A DNA stretch of 64,000 bases from Oncomelania hupensis (GCA_036898135.1 CM072511.1:41929243-41993242), one strand, 5' to 3'. Shown: positions 33,707 to 43,122, numbered from the stretch's first letter. A program made the numbers and translations. The notes: a model not told the origin generated them from the sequence alone.

Positions 33707-35983
33707 TCACTGTGGTACAAAGCTGGGTGCATCCACCCGCAACTGTGAGGGGTTGGAAGCTAGGTTAGGTTTGTCTACAGTGGGCACGGGGTATCTGCTG
33801 AGGTAGTCAGCTCCGTGGTTACTCTTTCCGGGTATGTATTCTACATGAAATGAGTAGGGCTGTAGCAAGAGTGACCAACGCATGAGTCTGGCGTTGAGTT
33901 TCTGCGATGACGCAAGGAAGGTTAAGGGTTGGTGGTCGCACTGCACCTTGAAATGAGCGCCATACAAATACAGCTGGAATTTCTGGATGGCCCAGACCAA
34001 TGCCAAACATTCTTTTTCTACTGTTGCGTAATTGTGTTCAGCTTTGTTTAATTTCCGGCTGGCATACGCGACTGGCAGGAGAAGTGTAGGGTCATTGGGA
34101 TCAGATTGTAGTAGGGTTGCTCCTAAACCTTGATTACTTGCGTCTGTGCGCAACACGAATGGTTGGGTTGCATCGGGCAACTTCAGGATGGGTTGTGAGG
34201 TGAGTCTAGCTTTCAGGGTTTGGAACGCATCTTCGCACTCGGCAGTCCATTCTACTTTCTCGGGCGCTTTCTTCTTGGTTAGATCAGACAATGGCGCGGC
34301 GATGGAATTGAAGTTTGCAACGAATTTCTGGTAGTAGCCACATAGGCCTAGAAACGATTGCACATCCTTTTTGTTTATCGGGCGCGGTGCCTTGTTCATT
34401 TTCGCGATGTTCTTGTCTTCCGGAAGAAGACTGCCGTGTCTGAGTGTGTGACCGAGAAATTCTATCTCTTCGTACCCTAGCAAGCACTTTGTCGGTCGGG
34501 CTGTGAGTCCGGTTTCCCTAAGTCGCTGAAGAACGGTAGAGAGAAGTCTTAAATGGTCATCCCAGGTGTGGGTCGCGATTAAGATATCATCCATAAAGTG
34601 ATGGAGTTCTTCTTCTTGAATGGGCGCGAGAAGTTGTTTCATCATGCGTGAGAAAATGCTTGGTGCGTTGTTAAGTCCAAACGGTAAGACATTAAACTCA
34701 TAGTGGCCATCAGCTGTACTGAAGGCTAGATACGGTCTTAGGTGTTCTGGCACCGGTATCTGATAGTACCCTTTGCTTAGGTCTATTCGCGAGAAGTATT
34801 TTGCGTTATGCAATTTCGCGAACAGTTGTGCTGTGTCTGGTAGCGGTTCGGCTTGGAATTCCGTCACGGCATTCAGTCGGCGGTAATCGATGCATAGGCG
34901 GTGCTCTCCGCTCGGTTTGCGTAATAGAACTATTCCAGCGCTGTAGGGGGAGGTTGAGGGGGAAATTATTCCTGCCTCTAATAGGGTGGCTATCTCCTGC
35001 TTGACAGCGGTTTGTTTGGCAAGAGGGATAGGGTACGGTTTTACTCGGACAGGGGTAGTGTCAGTCAAGGTCATTGTCACTTCAACTAACGGTGTCTGTC
35101 CAGGTATGTCCGTCAACACTGCTTGGTGTTGTGCAACTATCTCCATTATCTGTCTTTGTCTGTCTGTCGATAGTTTTGGGTTGATCGCTACGTCTCTGTA
35201 CGTCTCGCTACTTTTAAGCGGATACTCGATAGCTAGATCCTCTGTTGCTTCGACTTCTTCTGCTATAGACAAAGCCATTAAATGATCTGTGGATGTTGCG
35301 TCATCGCGGTCTAGGTACCGTTTGAGCAAGTTGATGTGGTACATTCTCTCTTTTCCCTTTACCTTGATCCGGTAGTTTGTTCGCGACACTTTTTGCGTGA
35401 CTACGTACGGGCCTTGCCATGCAATTTCTAGTTTGTTGGACCCGCTGGGGAGTAGGAGTAGGACTTTGTCTCCTTCAGCTAATTCTCGCTCTTTGGTATT
35501 TTTGTTGTAGTGCCGAGCCTGTCGCGCGCGAGCTTGTTTGATGGCAGACGTTGCGAGTTGCCAGGTAGAGTGTAGGCGGCCACGTAATTCCGTTACGTAT
35601 TGGGTAGCCGTTTTAACCTCTTCGTCTACCTGAAAATCTGTCCATCCTCGCTTCAGTGCTTCCAGTGGACCGGCTATCGGACGACCAAATAACAAGGTTG
35701 CCGGGGGAAATCCCGTAGACGCGTGTGGAACCTCACGATACGCGAACAGCGCGGCGGCTACGTAGGTATCCCAAGTCTCTGGCTTTTCGTTTACGAGTTT
35801 GCGCAGGATGGAAATTAGCGTACCGTTAAACCGTTCGACTTGACCGTTACTCTGAGGGTGGTAGGGAGATGAACGAACGTGTTTCGTCTGAATGAGAGAG
35901 AATACTTCTTGCATCATCTTTCCCGTAAACTGCGATCCGTTATCTGTTAGGATTTGGTCGGGAAATCCAACTCTTGTGAACAT
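33707..35983 (-). CDS. LTR-2 Pol, C-terminal part: integrase core end, RT, RNase H
   Basis: 758 residues from the ATG at 35983. The second and third integrase catalytic residues are D14 (ILTDNG) and E50 (QVERFNG), spaced 35 apart. The GPY/F domain is near 190-220. Reverse transcriptase spans about 310-480 with CIDYRRLN and FMDD at 463-466. RNase H begins with RTDAS (D614) and runs to the closing EYIPGKSNHGADYLSR. The frame is in phase with the upstream Gag-PR-IN frame, separated by one TGA and seven codons, so this is not a separate gene. Its ATG is probably not a natural start. It overlaps no other feature and ends about 100 bp before the 3' LTR. Confidence 0.93.
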   Translation of the reverse strand: MFTRVGFPDQILTDNGSQFTGKMMQEVFSLIQTKHVRSSPYHPQSNGQVERFNGTLISILRKLVNEKPETWDTYVAAALFAYREVPHASTGFPPATLLFGRPIAGPLEALKRGWTDFQVDEEVKTATQYVTELRGRLHSTWQLATSAIKQARARQARHYNKNTKERELAEGDKVLLLLPSGSNKLEIAWQGPYVVTQKVSRTNYRIKVKGKERMYHINLLKRYLDRDDATSTDHLMALSIAEEVEATEDLAIEYPLKSSETYRDVAINPKLSTDRQRQIMEIVAQHQAVLTDIPGQTPLVEVTMTLTDTTPVRVKPYPIPLAKQTAVKQEIATLLEAGIISPSTSPYSAGIVLLRKPSGEHRLCIDYRRLNAVTEFQAEPLPDTAQLFAKLHNAKYFSRIDLSKGYYQIPVPEHLRPYLAFSTADGHYEFNVLPFGLNNAPSIFSRMMKQLLAPIQEEELHHFMDDILIATHTWDDHLRLLSTVLQRLRETGLTARPTKCLLGYEEIEFLGHTLRHGSLLPEDKNIAKMNKAPRPINKKDVQSFLGLCGYYQKFVANFNSIAAPLSDLTKKKAPEKVEWTAECEDAFQTLKARLTSQPILKLPDATQPFVLRTDASNQGLGATLLQSDPNDPTLLLPVAYASRKLNKAEHNYATVEKECLALVWAIQKFQLYLYGAHFKVQCDHQPLTFLASSQKLNARLMRWSLLLQPYSFHVEYIPGKSNHGADYLSRYPVPTVDKPNLASNPSQLRVDAPSFVPQ

Positions 35984-36004
35984 AGTGACCAGCGCTTCTG
36001 CTAC

Positions 36005-38140
36005 TCATTTGGTATCGATAGTAGGAAGGGGTGTTGCTTCACACCACATGGTGCAAGTATCCACTAAGGTTAGGATATACCGATTGCGCTTTTTTGTGAG
36101 TGGCAGTGGGCCTACTATGTCTACTGCTACTCGGTGGAATGGGGTACCGGTGACGGGCATTTCGCCTAGCGTTACTGGGACGGTCCATCTCTTTGATGCT
36201 ACCTTCTGGCACTGGGGACAGGAGCGGACAAAGCGCGTAATGTCTCCTGTTATTCCCGGCCAATGATAGTGAGCGGTAATTCTCTGAATTGTTGCACTCA
36301 CGCCCATGTGCCCGCTAAATGCAATGGCGTGTCCTACCTCTAGTACCTGTGGTCTATTTTTGGCAGGGACAACTAATTGAGAGTGGTCGTGGTCTGTCTG
36401 TCTGTACAGTAGTCCGTTTTTCTCAAAGAACTCTCCTTTCTTAGGTGGGTTATGCGCCTGAGGGAGTTTTTTGTAGCATTTAGCTAGTGTGGGGTCAGCT
36501 AGTTGATCTGCCCTCATCTCGGCTGGTGCCGGATTAGCAGGGAGATTATCTGCAGCGTCCTGTCTGGTCTGTGCTCTAGTTTGGACTGATGCAACCACTT
36601 GAGGCGCAATCGGCGTCCCTAAATACACATATTTGCACCCTAGTATGATGTCATACAAAGGTGCATCCATTACTGCCGCTTTTACTTTTCCTGACACATA
36701 TCGGGAGTCTACATGGACTATCGCGATTGGTAAGGTGGAGGCGGGTATGGATCGATCAGGGCCTTGCAAAGTGACGGTCTCGTTGGTGATGTCATCAGCC
36801 GCTACAAGGGTTCGACTGACGATTGCATCGTACGATAATCCGGTGTCGTATAGACATGACGCGGTTTTTCCGTTCACTACAACTGTTTCACTGACTGGGG
36901 GTCGGGACTTATCTGAAGTCTCCAGTTCAACGGTACTAGTTTGACTTACAGCCACTGTGTGCGCTTGATTCGCTGTTCTACGGCAATCAACTGTGTTATG
37001 GTTAGTTCTTTTGCAGTTAGAACAATATTTCCGGGGGTTTTGACCTTGACCGGGCTGTTTTACCGAGTTTTGGGTTTTCTTGTTATCCGAATTCTGCTGA
37101 TTCTGATTAGACTGCTGTGTTTGTTGTGGGTGGAGTTTCTGGTTGTTTCCATCTCTGCTGGGTTTATCTGTTACCTTGCGTTTAGCTTCGTTTTCATGCG
37201 CGGTGGTGTAACGGTCCGCTAGTTTGATTAGATCAGCTAAGTTCTCGGCACCTTGTTCCGCGGTGAACATCCTAGTTTCTGGCGTCATTGCATCGCGTAA
37301 CTGTTCGCTAAGGATTAGTTCAGCCAGATCTTCGAATGATTCTTCTAGGTTGCATAAGCCTAACCATTTGCGTAAGTAGGTGTCCAATCGGTCTACAAAC
37401 TGACTATAGCTTTCACCTTTCTCTTTCCGCGAGTTGCGCAATTTCTTACGGTAGGTTTCGGCGGTCAACTCGAACCATATCAAAAGTGCTTTCTTTAGCG
37501 CTGGGTAATCGTTACTTTGTCCTGTGGGCAATTTCGTATACACGTCATAGGCTGTACCCCTCAATCCTTGAGCTAATTTTATGTTCCATTTGTTATAGTC
37601 AAGTTCGAATTCCTGTGCTAAGCGCTCAAACCGATCAAGATATGCGTCTATCCTATCAACTTTCTCGTCAAATGGACTTAGAAAAAAATTCATGCCTGGA
37701 GTGATGGACGGAGGTTGGGGAGGGTTGTCAGATGAGTTTGACAGTAGGCTAATATTCGGGTCAGTTGCCCGAGCTGCTATCAACTGGTCCCTTTCTTTTT
37801 CCCTTGCTTCAATTTCCATCTTTTTTAGACGTTCTGCCATATCTAATTCCATGCCTTTTAACTTTTCTGCTGCCGAGCGTGCTCTCTCTGCCTCTTCCAA
37901 CTCAAGGAGTCTTAACTTTTCAGCAGCCTTGTCCGCACGATCTCTATCCTCAGCTCTGGCTTTTTCTGCACAGATTCTTTCCTCAGCTCTAGCTTTTTCT
38001 GCACAGATTCTTTCCTCTGCTCTGGATTTTTCCAATTTATCCCATTCTGAGGTTACATACGTGATTAAATCTTGCCCTGTTAGACCTAGTGCTATCCCCT
38101 CTTCTCTTAATTCTCTTCGGACCTTGATGAAGTCTGCCAT
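36005..38140 (-). CDS. LTR-2 Gag-protease-integrase N-part, ends at a premature TGA
   Basis: 711 residues from the ATG at 38140 (MADFIKV). Residues 35-120 form a charged coiled coil containing a duplicated ICAEKARAEE unit. Capsid-like Gag spans 150-320. A Gln/Asn-rich linker is followed by a CCHC knuckle C373/C376/H381/C386. The aspartic protease has D432-T-G and an IILG near 498-501. Integrase has its HHCC zinc site H604/H611/C641/C644 and first catalytic D674. The frame stops at a TGA (36005-36007) where LTR-1 has an arginine, between the first and second catalytic residues. A CGA to TGA change would explain it. Unless read through, it leaves no working integrase, RT or RNase H. Confidence 0.93.
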   Translation of the reverse strand: MADFIKVRRELREEGIALGLTGQDLITYVTSEWDKLEKSRAEERICAEKARAEERICAEKARAEDRDRADKAAEKLRLLELEEAERARSAAEKLKGMELDMAERLKKMEIEAREKERDQLIAARATDPNISLLSNSSDNPPQPPSITPGMNFFLSPFDEKVDRIDAYLDRFERLAQEFELDYNKWNIKLAQGLRGTAYDVYTKLPTGQSNDYPALKKALLIWFELTAETYRKKLRNSRKEKGESYSQFVDRLDTYLRKWLGLCNLEESFEDLAELILSEQLRDAMTPETRMFTAEQGAENLADLIKLADRYTTAHENEAKRKVTDKPSRDGNNQKLHPQQTQQSNQNQQNSDNKKTQNSVKQPGQGQNPRKYCSNCKRTNHNTVDCRRTANQAHTVAVSQTSTVELETSDKSRPPVSETVVVNGKTASCLYDTGLSYDAIVSRTLVAADDITNETVTLQGPDRSIPASTLPIAIVHVDSRYVSGKVKAAVMDAPLYDIILGCKYVYLGTPIAPQVVASVQTRAQTRQDAADNLPANPAPAEMRADQLADPTLAKCYKKLPQAHNPPKKGEFFEKNGLLYRQTDHDHSQLVVPAKNRPQVLEVGHAIAFSGHMGVSATIQRITAHYHWPGITGDITRFVRSCPQCQKVASKRWTVPVTLGEMPVTGTPFHRVAVDIVGPLPLTKKRNRYILTLVDTCTMWCEATPLPTIDTK

Positions 38141-38490
38141 TCTAGATTTCTAGATCTCCAGAGTCCAAAAGCAAGATAACCTAAATACTATTAGTCAATC
38201 TAGATTAACACAAGTACAATCAATATCCCTATGTGCGAGGTTACCAGCAATCCACAACAATTTTCAATCAATGTATAAGACACAATTATCTTACATCAAT
38301 CAATACATACATGTGCATACAACAATCAATTCAATCATGCAATTCAAACATCAAGAAAAAATTTTTCCCCAATGTAACTGAGTCAACTCTCGGATTTTGT
38401 ACTAGACCACTGTTACGAATCCTAAGTGAGATAATGTTTTCTATTCGATATTATCTTTAGTTACTCAAAATATAGATACTAAAATTTATT
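38141..38490. other. LTR-2 5' leader
   Basis: Untranslated sequence between primer site and gag. No separate gene. Confidence 0.6.
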
Positions 38491-38508
38491 ATCCCGGACG
38501 AGCCCCCA
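38491..38508 (-). other. LTR-2 primer binding site, tRNA-Pro type
   Basis: The minus strand reads TGGGGGCTCGTCCGGGAT starting 2 nt inside the 5' LTR. It is complementary to the tRNA-Pro 3' end. As I recall it, the same 18-mer is the proline primer site of murine gammaretroviruses. Confidence 0.88.
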
Positions 38509-38783
38509 TATGTGATGATATTCTGGGGAAGATACGTTTATCTTACTAGGGGGTAAGACTTATTGACAGATGGGCGATGTGCTACCACTATCGATCGTTC
38601 TTTTACCAGAATTCCGTAAGTTGTGTGAGAGACAGATCACGGCACTTAGGTCACATAAAATTTATATTTGTTCTCGGGAATTTTAGTATCATTTGGCTCA
38701 ACTTGAGAACCGTTAATTACTAATCAAAAGACTAGATTATTATGTCTCGAGAGAAGAAAACTAATAGCTACACCTATCCTATC

Positions 38784-40349
38784 CTATCCTGTCCCATAAC
38801 CCGAAGGTCGTAGGGGCACCACAGATGATCGCTTAACCAGCATACTCCATCTTTCTCTGTCCTCAGCAGCCCTCATGGCTTCGCTCAGTGTCAAACCAGT
38901 CCATTCTCGAATGTTGTCCTCCCACCTCTTTTTCGGTCTCCCCCTTCTTCTACCTCCTTGCACTGTGCCTTGCAGAATGGTCTTTGCAAGGCCTGATGAT
39001 CTGGTGACGTGGCCATACCATCGGAGTTTCCGTTTCTTCACCACTGTGAGCAGGTCATCGTGTTGTCCAATGGCTTGTGTGATGGTCTGTCGGACTTCAA
39101 CGTTGGTGATGTGTTGGGTATAGGAAATGCACAGAAGTCTTCTGTAGCACCTCATCTCCATGCTTTGTATTCTTCGTTGGAGATCTGCTGTGAGGGTCCA
39201 TGCTTCGCAAGCATATAGGAAGATGGAGATGACCAGAGAGCGCAGCAGTCTTACTTTGGAATGTAGACTGATGGTTCTGTCTTTCCAAATGGGCTTCAAC
39301 CTTGTCAGGGCAGCAGTTGTTTGTGCGATCCTGGAGAGGACTTCCTGTCGAGACCCATTGTCTGACACAATGGCTCCTAAATATTTGAAGCTGTGCACTG
39401 TGTTGAGGGATTGGCCTTGTACTTTGATGTCCGTGTTGATGCCATTGGTGTTGTTGGTCATCATTTTGGTCTTCTCCGCACTTATTTCCATTCCATAAGC
39501 TCTGGAGGTGGTGTCAAGCCTCTGTACAAGCTGTTCAAGTTCTTGTTCCTCTCCAGCCAATCCATCAATATCATCCGCAAAACGAAGATTGGAGATTGCT
39601 CTGCCCCCTATACTGACTGTGCCTTCGTAATCTGCAAGAGCATCTGACATGATGCGCTCTAGGAAGATGTTGAAGAGTGTTGGAGAGAGTAGGCATCCTT
39701 GACGCACACCGATTGTTGTTCTGAACCAGTTCCCGATGACGCTGTTATGGAGGACTGCACTGGTAGCCTTGTCATACAGGCTTTTGATGACTTCTATAAT
39801 TTTAGGGCTGATGTTGTACACTTTCATGGTTGCCCATAGAGCTGCATGCCAGACTCGGTCAAATGCCTTCTTGAAGTCTATGAACACATGATATAGATGT
39901 TGTTGGTGCTGTAGGTATTTCTCACAGATTATTCTGAGGTTGAAAATCTGTTCAGTGGTACTTCGCCCTGCCATGAATCCTGCTTGTTCTTCAGCTATGA
40001 TTTGTTCAGCTTGTGGTTTCAACCTGTTGAGTATTATTTTCAGGAGGACCTTGCTGGGATGGCTGATGAGGCTGATGGTGCGGTAATTTTCACACTCCTG
40101 AAGGTTACCTTTTTTGGGAAGAGTGATGACAAGCGACTGGGTCCATGGTGTAGGCCATTCCCCACTCTGCCAGATCTTGTTGCAAATAATGGTGAGAGCA
40201 TCAGTCATCGCTTCTCCTCCTGCTTGTAGCAGTTCCGCTGGTATGTTGTCCACTCCCGCTGACTTCCCTTTCTTCAGCGATTGCACTGCTGCCTCAACTT
40301 CTTCCCGGAGAATTGGGAGGATTTCTTCTTCTTCTCTGCCTCGGGACAT
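38784..40349 (-). CDS. RTE LINE reverse transcriptase
   Basis: 521 residues from the ATG at 40349. RT signatures: SAGVDNIPAELL (30-41), AGFMAGRSTTEQIF (123-136), FIDFKKAFD (156-164), VRQGCLLSP (215-223), RFADD (256-260; FADD active site). Downstream come the thumb and a C-terminal region with KRKLRWYGHV, common in RTE proteins. The stop codon is the TAG of the first GGATAG unit in the 3' tail, so there is essentially no 3' UTR. The frame overlaps the endonuclease frame by 76 bp in another phase. In the 50.7-kb copy, endonuclease and RT lie in one phase at this place, so the ATG here is probably not the natural start. Confidence 0.92.
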   Translation of the reverse strand: MSRGREEEEILPILREEVEAAVQSLKKGKSAGVDNIPAELLQAGGEAMTDALTIICNKIWQSGEWPTPWTQSLVITLPKKGNLQECENYRTISLISHPSKVLLKIILNRLKPQAEQIIAEEQAGFMAGRSTTEQIFNLRIICEKYLQHQQHLYHVFIDFKKAFDRVWHAALWATMKVYNISPKIIEVIKSLYDKATSAVLHNSVIGNWFRTTIGVRQGCLLSPTLFNIFLERIMSDALADYEGTVSIGGRAISNLRFADDIDGLAGEEQELEQLVQRLDTTSRAYGMEISAEKTKMMTNNTNGINTDIKVQGQSLNTVHSFKYLGAIVSDNGSRQEVLSRIAQTTAALTRLKPIWKDRTISLHSKVRLLRSLVISIFLYACEAWTLTADLQRRIQSMEMRCYRRLLCISYTQHITNVEVRQTITQAIGQHDDLLTVVKKRKLRWYGHVTRSSGLAKTILQGTVQGGRRRGRPKKRWEDNIREWTGLTLSEAMRAAEDRERWSMLVKRSSVVPLRPSGYGTG

Positions 40350-41881
40350 GCTAGAACTGATGGGTCTCCATTTGGTGTATGGTTGTAAAGGTCAGAGCAG
40401 TACTCTGTCCATCTGTCCAAGACTTCTTGTTCTTCTGTAAGGCAAATGCCAGACTTGCTTTGGATAGTGGAGACTTTGGGCTGTTTAACACTTGTCAGCC
40501 GCTTCACAGTCTGGTAGGCCTTCTTGCTGTTGTTCTTGTTCAGATTGTTCTCTATTTCCTGGCATTGATCTTCTATCCAGTTCTCCTTTGCTGTGCGCAT
40601 GCCTTTTCGGATGTCATTGTTGATTTTTCGGTAGACATCAGCTCCCTGTGAGGTGTTCTTTTTCTTTTTTAACTCTCTTCGTTTATCACACAGATCCAAA
40701 AGTTCAGGTGTGATCCACGGCTTCTTCTTTGGTCGGTGCTTGCCAAGGATCTCAGTGGCGGCATCTGTTACAGCTGAGTTGAAGGTATTGGTCATGGTGT
40801 TGACATCTACTTCGCCTGCCCCCAAAATAAGCAGTGGTGCAAATTTCCCTCCAATTGTGGCCTGAAATATTTTTGCCACCTCCGGGTCTTGCAGTTTGTC
40901 CAGGTCGAACTTCAGTCTAGTGCACTTTGCTGTATTTACTCTCTTCAAATGGAGCCGGAAAGACATCATCACGAGATCGTGGTCACTTCCAATGTCTGCT
41001 CCTGGAAAAGTGCGTGTCCTGCCAATGTTGATGCTTGATCTGAAGCGTTTCTTGACCATGATGTAGTCGATCTGGTTGTGATGTTCCCCGCCGGGACTGT
41101 GCCATGTCCATCGTCTGGATTTTTTGTGGAGACCAAGCGTGTTTGCCAGTACCAGATTGTTGTATCTGGCAAACTCCAATAGCCTCAGACCCCTGTCATT
41201 TGTCTCGTTGTTGCAGTGGGGTCCGCATGTGTCTCCCCAGTTGTGGTGCGCATCTTGGCCAACCTTGGCATTCCAGTCGCCTTGCACTATGACTATGTCC
41301 TTCTTCGGCACTTGGTCAAGGACCGCCTGTATATTTTCATAAAAATCCTCCACTTCGCTGTCTTCATAGTCTGATGTTGGGGCATAGGCCTGGATGATGG
41401 TAATGTTGAAAGGGGTTGCTCTCAGACGGATGGTAATGAGTCTACTGGAGACTGGGCGGCAACCCATGACAGTGGCTAGAATGTTCTTGTGGACCAAGAA
41501 TCCAATGCCGTGTTCGTGCCTGTCATCTCTACCGCTGAAATAGAGCTTGTGGCCTTTGTCAGTCGTTGTTTCACCTAGGCCTTTCCAGCGCAGTTCGCTG
41601 ATACCTAGAACGTTCCATCGATAGTGGTCCAGCTCGTGGGCCAGTTCTTCTAATTTTCCTTCCGCAGTTAGGGTCCTGACATTCCAGGTTCCTATGACGA
41701 TGTTGTTTCTCGTGCGGATCTTGCTAGTTTGTCCATCAGTAGCATACTTTTCACCTCCGTCCTGGTGGCCAACGGAAGGCGCGGTCCTTGTGTAGCCGGG
41801 CGACGACCGATCCGGCATGGAATTAGTGGATAGCCTCATCATGTGTTGTGTCTTGGGCAAAAAAGACCTGGCAGGGCCCAA
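40274..41881 (-). CDS. RTE LINE endonuclease region (APE-type)
   Basis: 535 codons beginning with TTG at 41881, so the true start is uncertain; the open frame precedes the first conserved residue by about 60 codons. Endonuclease motifs: GTWNVRT (N67), GISELRW (E96), QAYAPT (164-169), GDWNAKVG (D202, N204), RWTW..NQIDY (D272) and GSDHD (D300, H301). These are the catalytic residues of the APE family that nicks target DNA for LINE insertion. The rest links to RT and ends with KKKKSSQF in the wrong phase. Comparison with 52120-52165 shows one nucleotide missing near 40340-40350 (AGAACAG there, AGGCAG here). Confidence 0.9.
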   Translation of the reverse strand: MGPARSFLPKTQHMMRLSTNSMPDRSSPGYTRTAPSVGHQDGGEKYATDGQTSKIRTRNNIVIGTWNVRTLTAEGKLEELAHELDHYRWNVLGISELRWKGLGETTTDKGHKLYFSGRDDRHEHGIGFLVHKNILATVMGCRPVSSRLITIRLRATPFNITIIQAYAPTSDYEDSEVEDFYENIQAVLDQVPKKDIVIVQGDWNAKVGQDAHHNWGDTCGPHCNNETNDRGLRLLEFARYNNLVLANTLGLHKKSRRWTWHSPGGEHHNQIDYIMVKKRFRSSINIGRTRTFPGADIGSDHDLVMMSFRLHLKRVNTAKCTRLKFDLDKLQDPEVAKIFQATIGGKFAPLLILGAGEVDVNTMTNTFNSAVTDAATEILGKHRPKKKPWITPELLDLCDKRRELKKKKNTSQGADVYRKINNDIRKGMRTAKENWIEDQCQEIENNLNKNNSKKAYQTVKRLTSVKQPKVSTIQSKSGICLTEEQEVLDRWTEYCSDLYNHTPNGDPSVLACPEAEKKKKSSQFSGKKLRQQCNR

Positions 41882-42042
41882 TCCTCTCCAGGCTGTTGGC
41901 CACAGCCGAAATCCACGAATACAGTGTGGCTCGCCTTGGCCCTGAGCACGTGGTCGTTGAACCTGTAGTAACGTGAGGTTTCTCCGCCCTGGCCGGTGAC
42001 TTCTGTGTAGAAGACTTTCGCCCAGTGATGCCGTGCTAACAT
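41839..42042 (-). CDS. RTE LINE short upstream ORF
   Basis: 67 codons from the ATG at 42042, reading MLARHHWAKVFYTEV and then GGETSRYYRFNDHV. The same peptide with substitutions (RHHWVTVSYTEV, FYRFNDHV, ALPGL) is open over 93 codons in the decayed copy at 50774-51055. No known domain. It may be a small ORF1, as in some RTE elements, or the N-terminus of the main protein displaced by a frame change. Confidence 0.55.
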   Translation of the reverse strand: MLARHHWAKVFYTEVTGQGGETSRYYRFNDHVLRAKASHTVFVDFGCGQQPGEDWALPGLFCPRHNT

Positions 42043-43047
42043 CACCCCTGTTAGTCGCCTCTTACGACACGCCGGGAAACGTTGGGTCTATTCTATTTGC
42101 CCGAACCCACAGAGCACACAACAATACAAATAGAATGACACCAGTCGTATGTATGTAATTTCACTTTTTATATATTCAACACAAACTTTAACATTTCTGC
42201 AATAATCGTTAAATTAATAAGTAATATAGTTCCAAGTGCTGGGAAAATGTCTTAACAGGTTTCTCTCGTCATTTGCTACCTGCGGTTACGATTTTCACTC
42301 TTCATAAGTTTCAAAGGTTCTAGTTTCTCGAGGGTATGACTCAGTTTTTGTGGGTGACTTAGCTAAGGTAAGTCGGGTCGCTCTTGAATCTGTGGGGTTT
42401 GGACGTGGTCAGGTAGAATCGTGGTAGTTCTCCTTGGTTCCACGGGAGCGACGGTCAGGCGTTCGTCTCCACCAACGGGATCCCAGGTCCGACCTGTAAA
42501 AGTCGGAGCCCTGGCTACAGTATTCTCGTTAGCTATAAGTGTGCGGTCCCCTCTGCAAAGTGTCCATAGCATCAGACACCTGCAGGGTTCCCATATGCAC
42601 AATTCAATTCGAATCTTAAGGCTTAGGTACATCAAACCACATGCATACTGTCTCAGAAACAATAATCTGTTTCTGTAACTATATATATATATATATCAAG
42701 AACATATTATTTATACAAGTCATGGCAATCAATATACACTAAACATACACATATCAAAACTATTAGTGTTATCTTACTTGTAGACTCTGGGACTCGTGAA
42801 ATCGTCTTTTAAGTCTCTAGCACCCTCTTGATGAGATGGAGATAGACGAACACTGCAGTTTGTTCCTTTTGGTAGACCCACACAGCTGAGCAGTTCTTTT
42901 GCGACTGATCAGTTGATGTTGTTGTTGTTGTTGTTTGTAGATTATAGTCACACGACACTTTCGCATATAGGTGACTACTGGACCGATTTATACTGACACC
43001 AGCGGGCCAGTTGTTGGTAAAGGGGAAAATAATATGATCACACGTTG

Positions 43048-43122
43048 ACCAATCCGGGATTCGAACCAGCGACCTTTCGGTTACTAGCAAGACGCTCTTA
43101 AATCAGTTGAGATTTGGTCCCC
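43048..43122 (-). repeat. tRNA-like segment in the second LTR-2 LTR
   Basis: Copy of 33009-33083, duplicated as part of the LTR. Confidence 0.6.

Larger units (their letters stand above)
38774..42115 (-). mobile_element. RTE-type LINE, near full length, inserted in the LTR-2 LTR
   Basis: 3342 bp flanked by ACAC (38770-38773 and 42116-42119), the only target duplication visible. The 5' end CTCTGTGGGTTCGGG also begins the copy at 50699. The 3' end is GGGACAGGATAGGATAGG. It encodes an apurinic-type endonuclease and a reverse transcriptase of RTE-clade type, plus a short upstream frame. A 1-nt difference puts endonuclease and RT in different phases in this copy. It must be younger than LTR-2. 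Confidence 0.93.

Noticed and set aside
40055..40080. Hammerhead-like CTGATGAG inside the RTE RT
   Set aside because: Coding sequence of the LINE, lacking GAAA and stems.
42020..42115. HDV-like ribozyme at the RTE 5' end
   Set aside because: The order of pairing segments leaves no room for the P4 hairpin between P1' and P2'; only a simple pseudoknot fits.
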